DNA from: JBLIRR01 sp049472395
GTDB lineage: Bacteria > SZUA-182 > DTGQ01 > JBLIRR01
Assembly: GCA_049472395.1 (NCBI GenBank)
Contig: JBLIRR010000005.1
Span: 124,001 to 188,000 of the forward strand
Direction: 5' to 3'
DNA length: 64,000 bases
The notes under the pieces are model-generated. The model was not told the origin of the DNA. It was given only the letters and a program-made list of their open reading frames with translations, and searched no databases. Position numbers and translations under genes: made by a program. Shown piece after piece: positions 44,607 through 54,042 of this stretch (position 1 is the first letter of the stretch; each line of letters starts with the position of its first letter).

Positions 44607-45113
44607 ATGTCCATTAGAGATCTTGTATCATGGCATGGGAGGAAAAAGGAACTCGCACCCCAAAGGGAGCATGATCCTTTTTATGGACTACAACGAGAGA
44701 TAAACAGAGTGTTTGACAGATTTTTCGATGGATTTGACTTGTTCCCCAGTCATTTTGGAGAATTTGGGGAAAGAGAGAGCACTTTTACTCCCAGAATAGA
44801 TATAAAAGAAGGAAAAAAGGATATAAAAATCTCAGCTGAGATGCCGGGAATGGATGAGAAGGATATTGATGTAACGCTTTCAGATGATTCACTCGTTATT
44901 AAGGGTGAAAAGAAAAGGGAAATAGAGGATAATAAAAATGGGTATTATCGCATGGAACGATCCTATGGTTCATTTTATCGGACGATTCCACTTCCCGATG
45001 GCATTGACAAAGAGACGGCAGAGGCCTCCTTTAAAAAAGGAGTTCTGAAAATAACAATACCGAAAACAGCCAAGGCCATAGACTCTCAGAAAAAGATCGA
45101 AATCAAAACCTAA
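44607..45113 (+). CDS. Small heat-shock protein (Hsp20 family), third of three
   Basis: 168 residues. The N-terminal arm contains 'LQREINRVFDRFFDGFDLFP', the Phe-rich client-binding type. The alpha-crystallin domain (about 62-165) shows 'ISAEMPGMDEKDIDVTLS', 'LVIKGEKKREIE', 'YGSFYRTIPLPDGID' and 'GVLKITIPKTAKA'. The C-terminal part lacks a classical I-x-I apart from 'KKIEIKT'. I chose the ATG at 44607, with AAAGGAGGG eight bases upstream, over a TTG two codons earlier. It ends the operon; a hairpin follows. Confidence 0.94.
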   Translation: MSIRDLVSWHGRKKELAPQREHDPFYGLQREINRVFDRFFDGFDLFPSHFGEFGERESTFTPRIDIKEGKKDIKISAEMPGMDEKDIDVTLSDDSLVIKGEKKREIEDNKNGYYRMERSYGSFYRTIPLPDGIDKETAEASFKKGVLKITIPKTAKAIDSQKKIEIKT

Positions 45114-45129
45114 TAAATGAAGAAACACT

Positions 45130-45165
45130 ACCAATCCTCCCGAGCATAGTGCCGGGGGGATTGGT
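45130..45165. terminator. Hairpin between convergent sHSP operon and tex
   Basis: 13-bp stem (45130-45142 with 45153-45165, one G-T pair) around a 10-nt loop. There is no long T run on either side, so it may work as a weak bidirectional terminator. Confidence 0.65.
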
Positions 45166-45183
45166 AATATATAATCCATTATC

Positions 45184-47325
45184 TCATTTCATGGAAAGGG
45201 ATATTCTCTTGAGTTCTTCATCTATCTGAAGGACCATCACCTTTACTACCTGGCCAACCTTAACAATTTTTCTCGGATCATCAATATATCTGTTTGCCAT
45301 CTGCGATATATGAACCAATCCATCTTGATGCACGCCTATATCAACGAAGGCACCGAAATTAGTTACATTGGTCACTGTTCCCTCAAGTTTCATTCCCACT
45401 TTAAGGTCCGATATCTCATTAATTGAATCGGCAAATTGTGCATAGGTGAACTCCTTCCTCGGATCGCGCCCTGGTTTGTTAAGCTCTGAAATAATATCCT
45501 TAATTGTCGGAAGGCCAATTTCGTCGGTAATAAAACCGGAGGCATTAATTGTCCGCAGAAGTTGTGTATTTCCGATCATCTTTTTTACTGTTGTGTGAAG
45601 CTGTGCTGCCATCTTTTCCACAAAGTGATATCGTTCCGGATGAACTGACGAATTATCCAGAGGATTTTCAGCATTGGATATTCGCAAAAAACCTGCAGAC
45701 TGCTCAAAGGTTTTTTTCCCGAGGCCGGATACCTGAGAAAGAGTGTGACGGGATTTGAATGCGCCATTTTTATTTCTATAGTCAACAATGCTCTCAGCCA
45801 CTTTCTGATTAAGACCGGATACATATTTAAGAAGTTCTGCAGAGGCAAGATTGAGATCAACACCCACACAATTGACACAACTTTCCACCACTTCACGAAG
45901 TGAATCCTTGAGCTGTGCCTGATTGACATCATGTTGATACTGGCCTATACCTATCGATTTTGGATCAATTTTAACAAGTTCTGATAATGGGTCCTGAAGG
46001 CGTCGTGCAATTGATATTGCACCCCGCACAGTGACATCTTGATCGGGAAATTCACGCTGTGCAACCTCTGAAGCACTGTATACACTTGCCCCCGACTCAT
46101 TGACAATTATAATTAAGGGCCGCTTCTCCGTCGATATATCGCTGCATACGCTCTTGAGAAAAGCAACGGTTTCCCTGCTTGCTGTTCCGTTTCCTACTGC
46201 TATTAATTCAATTTCATATGTGTGTATCAACTCTTTCATTATATACGCTGCCTCTGTAACCCTTTTTTGCGGTTCATGGGGAAATATGGTTTTATATTCC
46301 AGAAACTTCCCTGTACTGTCAAGAGCAACGACTTTGCATCCTGTCCTAAAACCAGGATCTACGCCGCACACATTCTTTCTCCCGGCAGGAGGTGAAAGAA
46401 GGAGTGCGCTTAAATTCTCGCCAAAGACCTTAAAGGCTTCTTCTTCAGCACGTGTGCGTATCTGTTTTCTTATTTCAGTCTCAGTGGCCGGCCCCAGGAG
46501 CCGATCAAGAGAATCTGCAATAGTTGTTTTTAGAATAGTATGTGTAGCACTGCGCGGATGTTTCACCAGCTTATTTTCAAGAAAATCAAGAACTTCATCT
46601 TGCGGATATTCAAGCTTAAGCCGCAGGACTTTCTCACGTTCACCCCTGAACATGGCGAAGGTGCGGTGAGAGGCCAGTGATTTTACCCGTTCATTATAAT
46701 CATAATACATGGTAAATTTCGTCTTTTTGTCAGCATACTCTTTTTTCACCAAACAGGTTATGAGCCCATTTTCCAAAGCATAGGCTCTTAGCCATTTCCT
46801 GATATCCGCATTATCCGCCAACTGCTCCGCGAGAATATCACATGCACCCTGCAGCGCCTTTTCCTTTGAATCAATCCCCTTGTCTTCGTTTATATAGCGC
46901 GCAGCCTCTTGCTCCAAGTCTACCGAGGATTCATGACAATCAACAAGCCACTGTGCGAAGGGGGCAAGTCCTGCATCAAGAGCTTTTTTTGCTCTTGTAG
47001 TCCGTCTCGGTTTGTACGGAAGATAGAAGTCTTCCAATTCCGTTTTACTTATGGTTTCCTTTATCTTGTGCGCAAGCTCGGGAGTTAATTTCCCCTGCGA
47101 TTCAATAGTGTCAAGAATTGTGGCGCGTCTTTCCTCAAGTTCCAAATAGTATGTGTACTTATGCTGCAAGCTGCGAAGTTGCACTTCGTCAAGACACCCT
47201 GTACGCTCCTTCCGGTATCGCGCAATAAAAGGTATGGTGGCTCCTTCGTTAAAAAGTGTAAGGGTATTTTCAACCTGATACGGTTTAAGTTTTAATTCGT
47301 TAACTAATTGCTTTACTATATCCAT
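45184..47325 (-). CDS. tex: Tex-family RNA-binding transcription accessory protein
   Basis: 713 residues, close to the usual Tex length. It is a cytoplasmic protein that binds nucleic acid and affects transcription. Parts in order: the Tex N-terminal helical region ('TIPFIARYRKERTGCLDEVQ'), 'FYLPYKPRRTTRAKKALDAG', a YqgF/RNase H-like domain ('CGVDPGFRTGCKVVALDSTG'), helix-hairpin-helix repeats ('LASAELLKYVSGLNQKVAES', 'QVSGLGKKTFEQSAGFLRI') and a C-terminal S1 domain from about residue 642 ('LEGTVTNVTNFGAFVDIGVH'). The distance from the AAGGAG to the ATG is long (14 nt). It converges on the sHSP operon. A housekeeping gene with nothing unusual. Confidence 0.97.
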   Translation of the reverse strand: MDIVKQLVNELKLKPYQVENTLTLFNEGATIPFIARYRKERTGCLDEVQLRSLQHKYTYYLELEERRATILDTIESQGKLTPELAHKIKETISKTELEDFYLPYKPRRTTRAKKALDAGLAPFAQWLVDCHESSVDLEQEAARYINEDKGIDSKEKALQGACDILAEQLADNADIRKWLRAYALENGLITCLVKKEYADKKTKFTMYYDYNERVKSLASHRTFAMFRGEREKVLRLKLEYPQDEVLDFLENKLVKHPRSATHTILKTTIADSLDRLLGPATETEIRKQIRTRAEEEAFKVFGENLSALLLSPPAGRKNVCGVDPGFRTGCKVVALDSTGKFLEYKTIFPHEPQKRVTEAAYIMKELIHTYEIELIAVGNGTASRETVAFLKSVCSDISTEKRPLIIIVNESGASVYSASEVAQREFPDQDVTVRGAISIARRLQDPLSELVKIDPKSIGIGQYQHDVNQAQLKDSLREVVESCVNCVGVDLNLASAELLKYVSGLNQKVAESIVDYRNKNGAFKSRHTLSQVSGLGKKTFEQSAGFLRISNAENPLDNSSVHPERYHFVEKMAAQLHTTVKKMIGNTQLLRTINASGFITDEIGLPTIKDIISELNKPGRDPRKEFTYAQFADSINEISDLKVGMKLEGTVTNVTNFGAFVDIGVHQDGLVHISQMANRYIDDPRKIVKVGQVVKVMVLQIDEELKRISLSMK

Positions 47326-47801
47326 ATATATCGATGATGCTCCTTACATAGATTTACAGTATATATCTTAAGCTTTAACTCTTATGATTCTATAGTCTAC
47401 GATATTTCTCGTCATTTGTGCAAATTGTCCTACAGCAATTCTCATTATAGTCAATTGTTTTGTGGGCCAGGGATTCCTGCTATTCGCTTCGCTCAACGCT
47501 CAGCTTTTAAGAACTTCTAAGCTCGCTCCGCTAAATTGCAAAAACTCGCTTCGCTCGGACATTGCAATTTTTTATCGCTCCACGTCGCCAAGAAGTTCTA
47601 TAAAAGACATCGCTACACCGCTCAACAAATAGCAGGAATCCCTTATACTTTTAGGAGTGCGCCAAAATTAGAATTGCTGATTGTCTGACAGCAATTATAG
47701 TCATCCTTGAATTAAGAACTTACATATTCTTGATTATTCATTTATTTTAATATATATTCTGGAGAGCCAAATACAAACACCAACGGAGACCTATTTATCA
47801 G
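47326..47801. other. Intergenic region holding MITE-like copy 1
   Basis: A 476-bp spacer. The element at 47433-47679 fills half of it. Just beyond its right end, CAGCAATTATAGTCA (47689-47703) looks like a stub of a further element end. No gene was seen. Confidence 0.65.
47433..47679. mobile_element. MITE-like palindromic element, copy 1 (247 bp)
   Basis: It begins CAGCAATTCT and ends AGAATTGCTG, with imperfect terminal inverted repeats of about 50 bp that include GGGATTCCTGCTATT / AATAGCAGGAATCCC. It is about 90% identical to 55580-55827. The flanking 9-mers ATTGTCCTA and ATTGTCTGA agree at 7 of 9 positions, a decayed target duplication. It has no transposase frame; inner arms (AGAACTTCT / AGAAGTTCT) can also pair. 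Confidence 0.85.
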
Positions 47802-49298
47802 ATGATGTATACTCCACATTTCAGGAACGCAGCCCATCTCGCCCTTTTTCTTCTTATATTTTTTATTTTCATACCAACCCCTCATGCGAGTTCTTATCAG
47901 ATGGACCTTGATATCCTTACTTTCTATGTACCGGATAATCCGAGGAGACTGGCTCAAGGAGACAATATTTTTGCTATCCAATGTGATAGAGTCGATTTAT
48001 ATCATCCGGCGAGGATGGTGCAGGGGAATAAAAATTTTCTCTCATGCACTGTTTCGTATGAAAATGTGTTGAACAGTGACGGGAGTGAGTGGGAAAATAT
48101 TTTTATAAAGTCAAGGGAGAGCACACTGCAGGGCATGATACACAATAAATTTGATGGCTTTATCCACAAATTCTCTTTCGGATTTCAGTATGCGTATGAT
48201 AAAGCAACAGGCAAAGCCGATTATACAGAGGATAATTTTGAACTTGATTATGGCTCGACCATACGGCGGACACTACTCGCGTGCGGCATTGAAAGCCGCA
48301 CGTTTTTCTCCTGTGGGGGAGGGATAGAGGAATATGACAATAGGACAGTCGTTTTCTGGGAAGCAGCATTGAGGAAGCCTTCGATATATGAGATTGGTCT
48401 GAGGAATTTTTCAAGAAAGTTTGATCTTGATTTTAACATTGCAAAAGAGGGGGTGGAGGGACGCATTCCCATCAAATATTCTGAGGATGTTCTTGAAATA
48501 ATGACAAAACTGCATTTCTCAGATAAATTGATGGTGTATGGTGTCATTGACAGAAAGCATGATCAGAGAAGAAAATTAGGGGTGTATGCTTATATGACGC
48601 AGCGATGCACGCTCGCATATCTTCGGGCATATGGAAGCTTTGATTATCATCAGGACCTCTACGTCAATGGTGAGGCAAGTGGGCATAACAATGGTGAAGC
48701 TGACTATAGCCTGTGGAGTGCGGCGCTTCAATATAAGCGCTCCGGAGAAACAACTTATTATTTTGCCATGAAAAGAATCGATTTTTTTTCAGAGAGCGCA
48801 GGCCTTGTGGAGACAGAGGAAATTGTGAACTTTTGGGAGAATCTCCTTGCAGGGAAAAGGTATTTTAATTATAGTATCGGGATTGACTCCACAGCCTATC
48901 ATATGGGTGTTGAAAGAAAACGAGGGAACATGGTTACCCTGAGGGGTGGGCTTCAGTATATCGAGATGGAACCGGAAGGGCTTTTTGACAATTGGACACC
49001 CTTTCCTTTTACGGGTCTTGGGAGATTAGATGAGTATGTGAAGGAGTTGTCTTATACCGAAATAACCTTTGGCGTGATTGCGCTCGGTTTTAGTCTCCGG
49101 ATAAAGAGTGTTGAGGTGACCTATGGTTTTACTCAATTTATTCCCCTCTCGATGAAAAAAAGAGGAGGGGAGGGGGGTGAGAGCGAAGAGAAGAAGGGGT
49201 CAACCCTTGAGTGGGAAGATATCGAGGAGGTATGGGACTCAATAAAGGATACGCCAGGTGGCACATTCCATGGAGTGGAGGTTATATGGTATTTCTAG
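47802..49298 (+). CDS. Predicted secreted/outer-membrane beta-barrel-like protein
   Basis: 498 residues with a Sec signal peptide (hydrophobic 'LALFLLIFFIFIP', cleavage near 'PHASS', residue 30). The mature part alternates polar and aromatic residues throughout ('KFSFGFQYAYDKATGKADYT', 'NYSIGIDSTAYHMGVERK') and ends in an aromatic residue ('VEVIWYF'), as outer-membrane barrels do. I recognise no family. A low-complexity charged stretch (GGEGGESEEKKG) occurs at about 460-472. The start is uncertain: ATG at 47802 or 47805, with GGAG rather far upstream. It is the first of three surface genes between the two MITE-like copies. Confidence 0.65.
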   Translation: MMYTPHFRNAAHLALFLLIFFIFIPTPHASSYQMDLDILTFYVPDNPRRLAQGDNIFAIQCDRVDLYHPARMVQGNKNFLSCTVSYENVLNSDGSEWENIFIKSRESTLQGMIHNKFDGFIHKFSFGFQYAYDKATGKADYTEDNFELDYGSTIRRTLLACGIESRTFFSCGGGIEEYDNRTVVFWEAALRKPSIYEIGLRNFSRKFDLDFNIAKEGVEGRIPIKYSEDVLEIMTKLHFSDKLMVYGVIDRKHDQRRKLGVYAYMTQRCTLAYLRAYGSFDYHQDLYVNGEASGHNNGEADYSLWSAALQYKRSGETTYYFAMKRIDFFSESAGLVETEEIVNFWENLLAGKRYFNYSIGIDSTAYHMGVERKRGNMVTLRGGLQYIEMEPEGLFDNWTPFPFTGLGRLDEYVKELSYTEITFGVIALGFSLRIKSVEVTYGFTQFIPLSMKKRGGEGGESEEKKGSTLEWEDIEEVWDSIKDTPGGTFHGVEVIWYF

Positions 49299-49360
49299 CT
49301 TACTTTATTTTATCCGGTATTGAGCATTCTGTAGCCAGCTTCGCCAGGCTCTTATAAAGA

Positions 49361-49390
49361 AAAAGGGTGGCCCGAAGGCCACCCTTTTAT
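49361..49390. terminator. Bidirectional Rho-independent terminator
   Basis: 12-bp stem AAAAGGGTGGCC / GGCCACCCTTTT with a CGAA tetraloop, with A residues on the left and T residues on the right. It serves both convergent surface-protein genes. Confidence 0.93.
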
Positions 49391-49414
49391 TCTCCCCTCT
49401 TCTCCCTTCACTCA

Positions 49415-52400
49415 TCAAGGCTCGGTAAGGACATATATCCTCATATCATCCTCAGCATCAACCGAGTAAAGTGTGTTATTAAGATATACATTGGTCCAAC
49501 CCTGTGTTAAATATTCCATAACAATAGAACCATTGGCAGGATCGACTTTCTCTTCTGCTTCATCAAACCATAGATACCCGCCGCCGTAAAATATCTGCCA
49601 GCTAATATCATCAAGCCCAAAGAAGAGAGAAGAAGGTATCGAACTGTCGGAAGTCGTAAACCTCACGATACCCGTATTCCCCCCCTCTACAGTAACTTCA
49701 ACATAAAGGTATGATGCTCCATTACTTGCAATGCCGTATACCTGATATATACCAGAACTTGCAGGTATCTGTTGCGCTGATTGAGAATTTGCAAGGTCAA
49801 CCTGAAAGACACCATAGTTCGTTGCACCGCCTGCGTCTGCATAATAACCTGTTGCCCACAGGGCCCCGTTGTGCCATGTCATATCATTTATCCAGACTAT
49901 GCCATTGGGCTGTGAGTTGAGGCTTAAAACATACGTAGTAGTTATACCGCCTGTACTGGGATTGATTATCCAAATTTTTGCACCGGAGGATCCCCAGTCA
50001 TCCTGTTTATAAAGATAGATTGAGGTCCCATCCGACGCAACCGACTGATTAACGCCAGGCCAGGTATCAGGATGGAGCACAACAGTGCTCTCAAGATAGA
50101 CAATACCATCGAATTCAGGGATGCCTTGCGGAAGCGGAAAAATCCCATTTAACGTATTGTCGGGAAGATCACTTGTGATAGCGACGTTACACTCAACCTC
50201 TTGATCATCCGATGTACCGATGACACCATCAGGTCCGGCATAGACATGGATAGGCTCATTTGCGGCCTGAGATGCGGCTGTATCAAGTGTCAAATCATAC
50301 GCCAAGGTCGGAAGGTCAGTTCTATTGAGCGGATTTGTAAAGAAATTCGTGAGATTCCCTGTGACGGTAAATCGTACCTCATCGGGATCGGTTGTTGTTT
50401 CGGAATAGAATGTCACGGTATCTGTGCCATTCGTGATGTATTCTTTCTCGACATTGCTCACCACTTCTTCGGTATACGTCACCTGACCAGCGAGGACTAT
50501 CTGGACTGCATTAAGAGCGTTTCTTATATTTTCATCATCCTCGGCCAAAAAGTCATAAGAACCGCCACAGTCGCAAAGCTCGTATGCATCATAATCACTA
50601 TGAAGCCTGAGACCATTATCAGTCACGGTGTTTTGAGGCACTAAGATTTGGCATTCGTTGCTTTGGATATCGGTAAAGCCGGCTTCAATATATCCCCACT
50701 CGTTGAAGATGAAGGTATATGCGAGTTCAGCCTTGTCTGCTGCATCTTGAAAGGCTGTAAGAGCTCTTTCCATCCGCGTCGCTCCATCAGATTTCAAGGT
50801 AAAAAAGGTGGAATTATTGATCTGGCTGAGTGGGTCATACTCGATTATGTCATAATCCACATCAAGATTGTATGCTGTGATAAAGTTCATGACCCCTTTA
50901 AGGATGCAGAGCATTCCATCAAGGGCATAAAACTCTCCGTCGTCAAGAATGGTGTTTTGTGTTTCTGCCCCGCCTGTCATGGCCGGTGTAATAGTGAACT
51001 CATAGGGAGGATCAGATCCTTCAACTGCTCTCAATTTGGGGATCATACTGTTAATAGTCGGGAGGAAAGCTGAATTTATGAGTGATTGCATATCGGAAAT
51101 CGTCGGTGGTCCTTCAGCCAATGACCTTGCGGCTCTCCTTAGTCTGCTCAAGGGCGATCTTTTGTTTTTAGGGAACTTGTGTAGCAAAGAGGCAAGCTCA
51201 TCTTTCATTATTGATTGATTATTATCATTCTGGAGAGTTGCAGGTACTTTGCTGCGCGGCCTTTTTACCACAGCCCTTGCCTGAGAAGTCTCGCCGACTG
51301 ACATCGTCATGCCTTGGGGGGCACTGAGTGATAAAGAAGCTCCAAACAAGGTTTGCCCTCCGATAGTTGCCGAAAAACTGTCTGTTGACCATGCGGTTAT
51401 TTCAGCCTCATTATCGCAGTATATCATAATATTAGTTCCTGACACAGTAATATCAATCTCGCTAAAGGGTGATGTATAGATCACATAATAATCATAACCG
51501 GAGAAACTTGTAGCAGGAGATTGTGAGCTGCTCAGTTTTGTATAGCCGTTGGCATTAGGATCAAGTGCATCGCTATCGCACAGGAGGGTGCTGCCTCCCC
51601 ATACCTCATAGGTTGAATCCAGTATTCCATAGATGACATTGTCAATGGTTGGTTTATAGGTTTCGTAAGCGTCAAAGAAGTTAGCAATATCGGAATTATT
51701 AAGGAGCATAATGCCCTCTGTAATGGCGAGGCCGAAGTTGGCATCCTTGTTTGTGGGATTCAGGTCAAAGGCTGCCTGGAATTTTACTTTTGCTCCGGGT
51801 ATATTCTGTGCCTCCAGAAGTGCCTTTGCCTCTGCAATGAGCGTGGAAACATCGGGTAAAGCCCCGGCAGGAGTGGTTGCACTTTGCGCAGTACTTTTTA
51901 CAGATTCATTTCCTGCATTATCATACGCCGATATTTGATAGCTATAGGTCGTTTCCGGTGTAAGACTTGTGTCCTCACAGCTTGTCCCCGTCGTAATATC
52001 TGCAACCTGGTCTCCGTCACGGTAAACGTAGTATCCCGCGACGCCGCTATCATTATCAGTTGAAGCGGTCCATGAAATGGTTATCTGTGTCGCACTGTCA
52101 GCAGTAGCCGTTACGTTAGAAGGAGTTGAGGGTGCGGTAGTATCCGTGGCCTCCGGCGTAGTAGCGCTCGTTATTGTGATATCAGAAAGATTCGCTTTAA
52201 GGTCAAAGGCTTTGATCCAGTAATTATAGGTTGTATTTCCCATAAGACTGGTGTCACTATAGCTTGTGGCATCGCTATCAAGCATAACGATTACATTAAT
52301 GCCCCTATAGATAAAATAGCCCGCAAGATCAGTATCTGCCGGGGCAGTCCATGTGAGATCTATCTGGCTATAGGAGGAAGCGGTCGCGCTGAAATTTGTC

Positions 52401-53818
52401 GGTGCAGCAGGAGGAGTTGCATCAACAGTAAGAGGAGCAGCACCTGTCACTGCACTTGCAACATTACTCGCATTAGAAACATTTCCGGCGGCATCCACTG
52501 CTTTGACTATATAATAATAAGTCGTTTGAGCTGTAAGGTTAAAATGGATAAAGGGTTGTCCCATGACTTTCGCAACAATCGTTGGATTTGTCCCTTGATC
52601 ATCCTGGCAGGAGTATATTTTGTAACTCACTATGCCACGATCATCTGAAAATTCGCTCCATGTCAGTTCTATCTCGTTGAAACCGAGAGCTTGGGCAGAA
52701 ACGCTGCCGGCAGTTGGTGCACCGGTGTCGGTTATAGTGGCTATTGTGATAGTGTTTGAGGCAGCACTCATCTCGGAGGCATTCCCTGCTCCGTCATATG
52801 CTTTTAAAGTATAAGAATAACTTCCGCCAGCCTCAAGGCCAGGGATAATAAAGCTTGTTGAGGTTGCTGATCCTTTCTCTGTCCCATTCTGGTATATGAT
52901 ATAATAGGCTATGTCACTAGCTGCCTGACCATCTGAAAGGGACCAGGTAATAAGTATCTGAGTATTGCTCACCTGGAGTGCCACGGGAGCATTTGGTTGC
53001 GCTGGTGGTGTGGTGTCTGTCTCGTCGATGGTATCGGTATCAATTGTGATGGTTGTTGCACCCCCGCTTGATTCCAAATCAGTCTCCAGGGTTGAACCCT
53101 CATCGACAACTATATTGAGGTTCCCTGATTCCTCGCTCGTTCCGATATCAGTCTCTTCAAGAATTCTATCAAATCCTGTTCCATCTGCATTTATGGGTGT
53201 TTCCATTGGATCAAAATCTTCAACCTCGACCGTATTTCCGTCCGCGTCTTTGAGCCCTTCGGTGCTTGCCGCAATTGCAGTGAGGAGGCTTTTCATTACA
53301 TCCATGATGACGGATTTTATAAAGTCTATCTCAGCTTGGGTAGGCAGTGAGAAAGTGGCTGTGTCATCGTAGAAATCCTGATCAAGGTCTCTGGTGGGGT
53401 ATTTTGTTCTGAACCATGCCCTGATAATAGGATCTGTAAGGGGGTGAACATTTGCAGTCCCATTTCTTGATGCATAGCTGTACATTATACCCGTTGTGGG
53501 ATCTTGGACTCTTATCAGTACGGGCACTGTCAATCCGTGTGCTGTTATATCCACATTGACATATTTCCCATCCGTATCAGTGATATCAGTGTAACGATTT
53601 CCCTCTCCATCTCGAAAGGTCACAAATGTTCTTTGCAGCGGTGCACCCGATGCGACTAAACCAGAAAGCTTTACAGTCTCGGTAATTGCTCCCTGGTTAT
53701 TCTCATCATCTCCATCTGAACCTATACAGGAACATAAGAAGAAAGCCATTACTATGAGTATAATAATACACCCTGCTCCCTTAAAAATTTTTTGCCATCC
53801 TTTCTGTGTCTCTTTCAT
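49415..53818 (-). CDS. Lipoprotein with four fibronectin type III domains
   Basis: 1467 residues. The N-terminus has a membrane segment and lipobox-like 'FFLCSC' (lipidation at Cys31 likely), so it is anchored in a membrane and faces the periplasm or outside. After a region typical of carboxypeptidase-regulatory-like folds (about 48-120) come four FN3 domains (about 271-360, 366-458, 468-555, 560-650), each with Thr/Ala-Pro starts and the 'Y.Y.I.A.D..GN.S' strand. A short TPR-like stretch follows ('AKVKFQAAFDLNPTNKDANF', about 675-700), then a long region with no recognised domain and a C-terminus reading like propeller blades ('GTSIYLYKQDDWGSSGAKIW', 'GIYQVYGIASNGASYLYVEV'). It probably binds or displays at the cell surface. 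AAGGAGAG precedes the ATG. Confidence 0.85.
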   Translation of the reverse strand: MKETQKGWQKIFKGAGCIIILIVMAFFLCSCIGSDGDDENNQGAITETVKLSGLVASGAPLQRTFVTFRDGEGNRYTDITDTDGKYVNVDITAHGLTVPVLIRVQDPTTGIMYSYASRNGTANVHPLTDPIIRAWFRTKYPTRDLDQDFYDDTATFSLPTQAEIDFIKSVIMDVMKSLLTAIAASTEGLKDADGNTVEVEDFDPMETPINADGTGFDRILEETDIGTSEESGNLNIVVDEGSTLETDLESSGGATTITIDTDTIDETDTTPPAQPNAPVALQVSNTQILITWSLSDGQAASDIAYYIIYQNGTEKGSATSTSFIIPGLEAGGSYSYTLKAYDGAGNASEMSAASNTITIATITDTGAPTAGSVSAQALGFNEIELTWSEFSDDRGIVSYKIYSCQDDQGTNPTIVAKVMGQPFIHFNLTAQTTYYYIVKAVDAAGNVSNASNVASAVTGAAPLTVDATPPAAPTNFSATASSYSQIDLTWTAPADTDLAGYFIYRGINVIVMLDSDATSYSDTSLMGNTTYNYWIKAFDLKANLSDITITSATTPEATDTTAPSTPSNVTATADSATQITISWTASTDNDSGVAGYYVYRDGDQVADITTGTSCEDTSLTPETTYSYQISAYDNAGNESVKSTAQSATTPAGALPDVSTLIAEAKALLEAQNIPGAKVKFQAAFDLNPTNKDANFGLAITEGIMLLNNSDIANFFDAYETYKPTIDNVIYGILDSTYEVWGGSTLLCDSDALDPNANGYTKLSSSQSPATSFSGYDYYVIYTSPFSEIDITVSGTNIMIYCDNEAEITAWSTDSFSATIGGQTLFGASLSLSAPQGMTMSVGETSQARAVVKRPRSKVPATLQNDNNQSIMKDELASLLHKFPKNKRSPLSRLRRAARSLAEGPPTISDMQSLINSAFLPTINSMIPKLRAVEGSDPPYEFTITPAMTGGAETQNTILDDGEFYALDGMLCILKGVMNFITAYNLDVDYDIIEYDPLSQINNSTFFTLKSDGATRMERALTAFQDAADKAELAYTFIFNEWGYIEAGFTDIQSNECQILVPQNTVTDNGLRLHSDYDAYELCDCGGSYDFLAEDDENIRNALNAVQIVLAGQVTYTEEVVSNVEKEYITNGTDTVTFYSETTTDPDEVRFTVTGNLTNFFTNPLNRTDLPTLAYDLTLDTAASQAANEPIHVYAGPDGVIGTSDDQEVECNVAITSDLPDNTLNGIFPLPQGIPEFDGIVYLESTVVLHPDTWPGVNQSVASDGTSIYLYKQDDWGSSGAKIWIINPSTGGITTTYVLSLNSQPNGIVWINDMTWHNGALWATGYYADAGGATNYGVFQVDLANSQSAQQIPASSGIYQVYGIASNGASYLYVEVTVEGGNTGIVRFTTSDSSIPSSLFFGLDDISWQIFYGGGYLWFDEAEEKVDPANGSIVMEYLTQGWTNVYLNNTLYSVDAEDDMRIYVLTEP

Positions 53819-54042
53819 ACTTACTCTCCTTATCTGTGGGTTTTTAACTCTTTTCTATAATATTCTCCTTATTCCTATTATTTAGAAGATATATATAGAA
53901 AATATAAGTAAATATAATTGTGTGATAAAATTTATTATACCCTCACCATTATTCTTCTATCGTCATCTATAATTTTTTCTTTGGATACTCCGATAAAATA
54001 ATTAGTCATTCGTGGGAGAATAATTTAAGAAAGGGGAAGTAG

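Noticed and set aside
46100..46669. 189-codon plus-strand frame opposite tex
   Set aside because: tex is clearly coding in full over this stretch; the opposite frame has no domain and no start signal.
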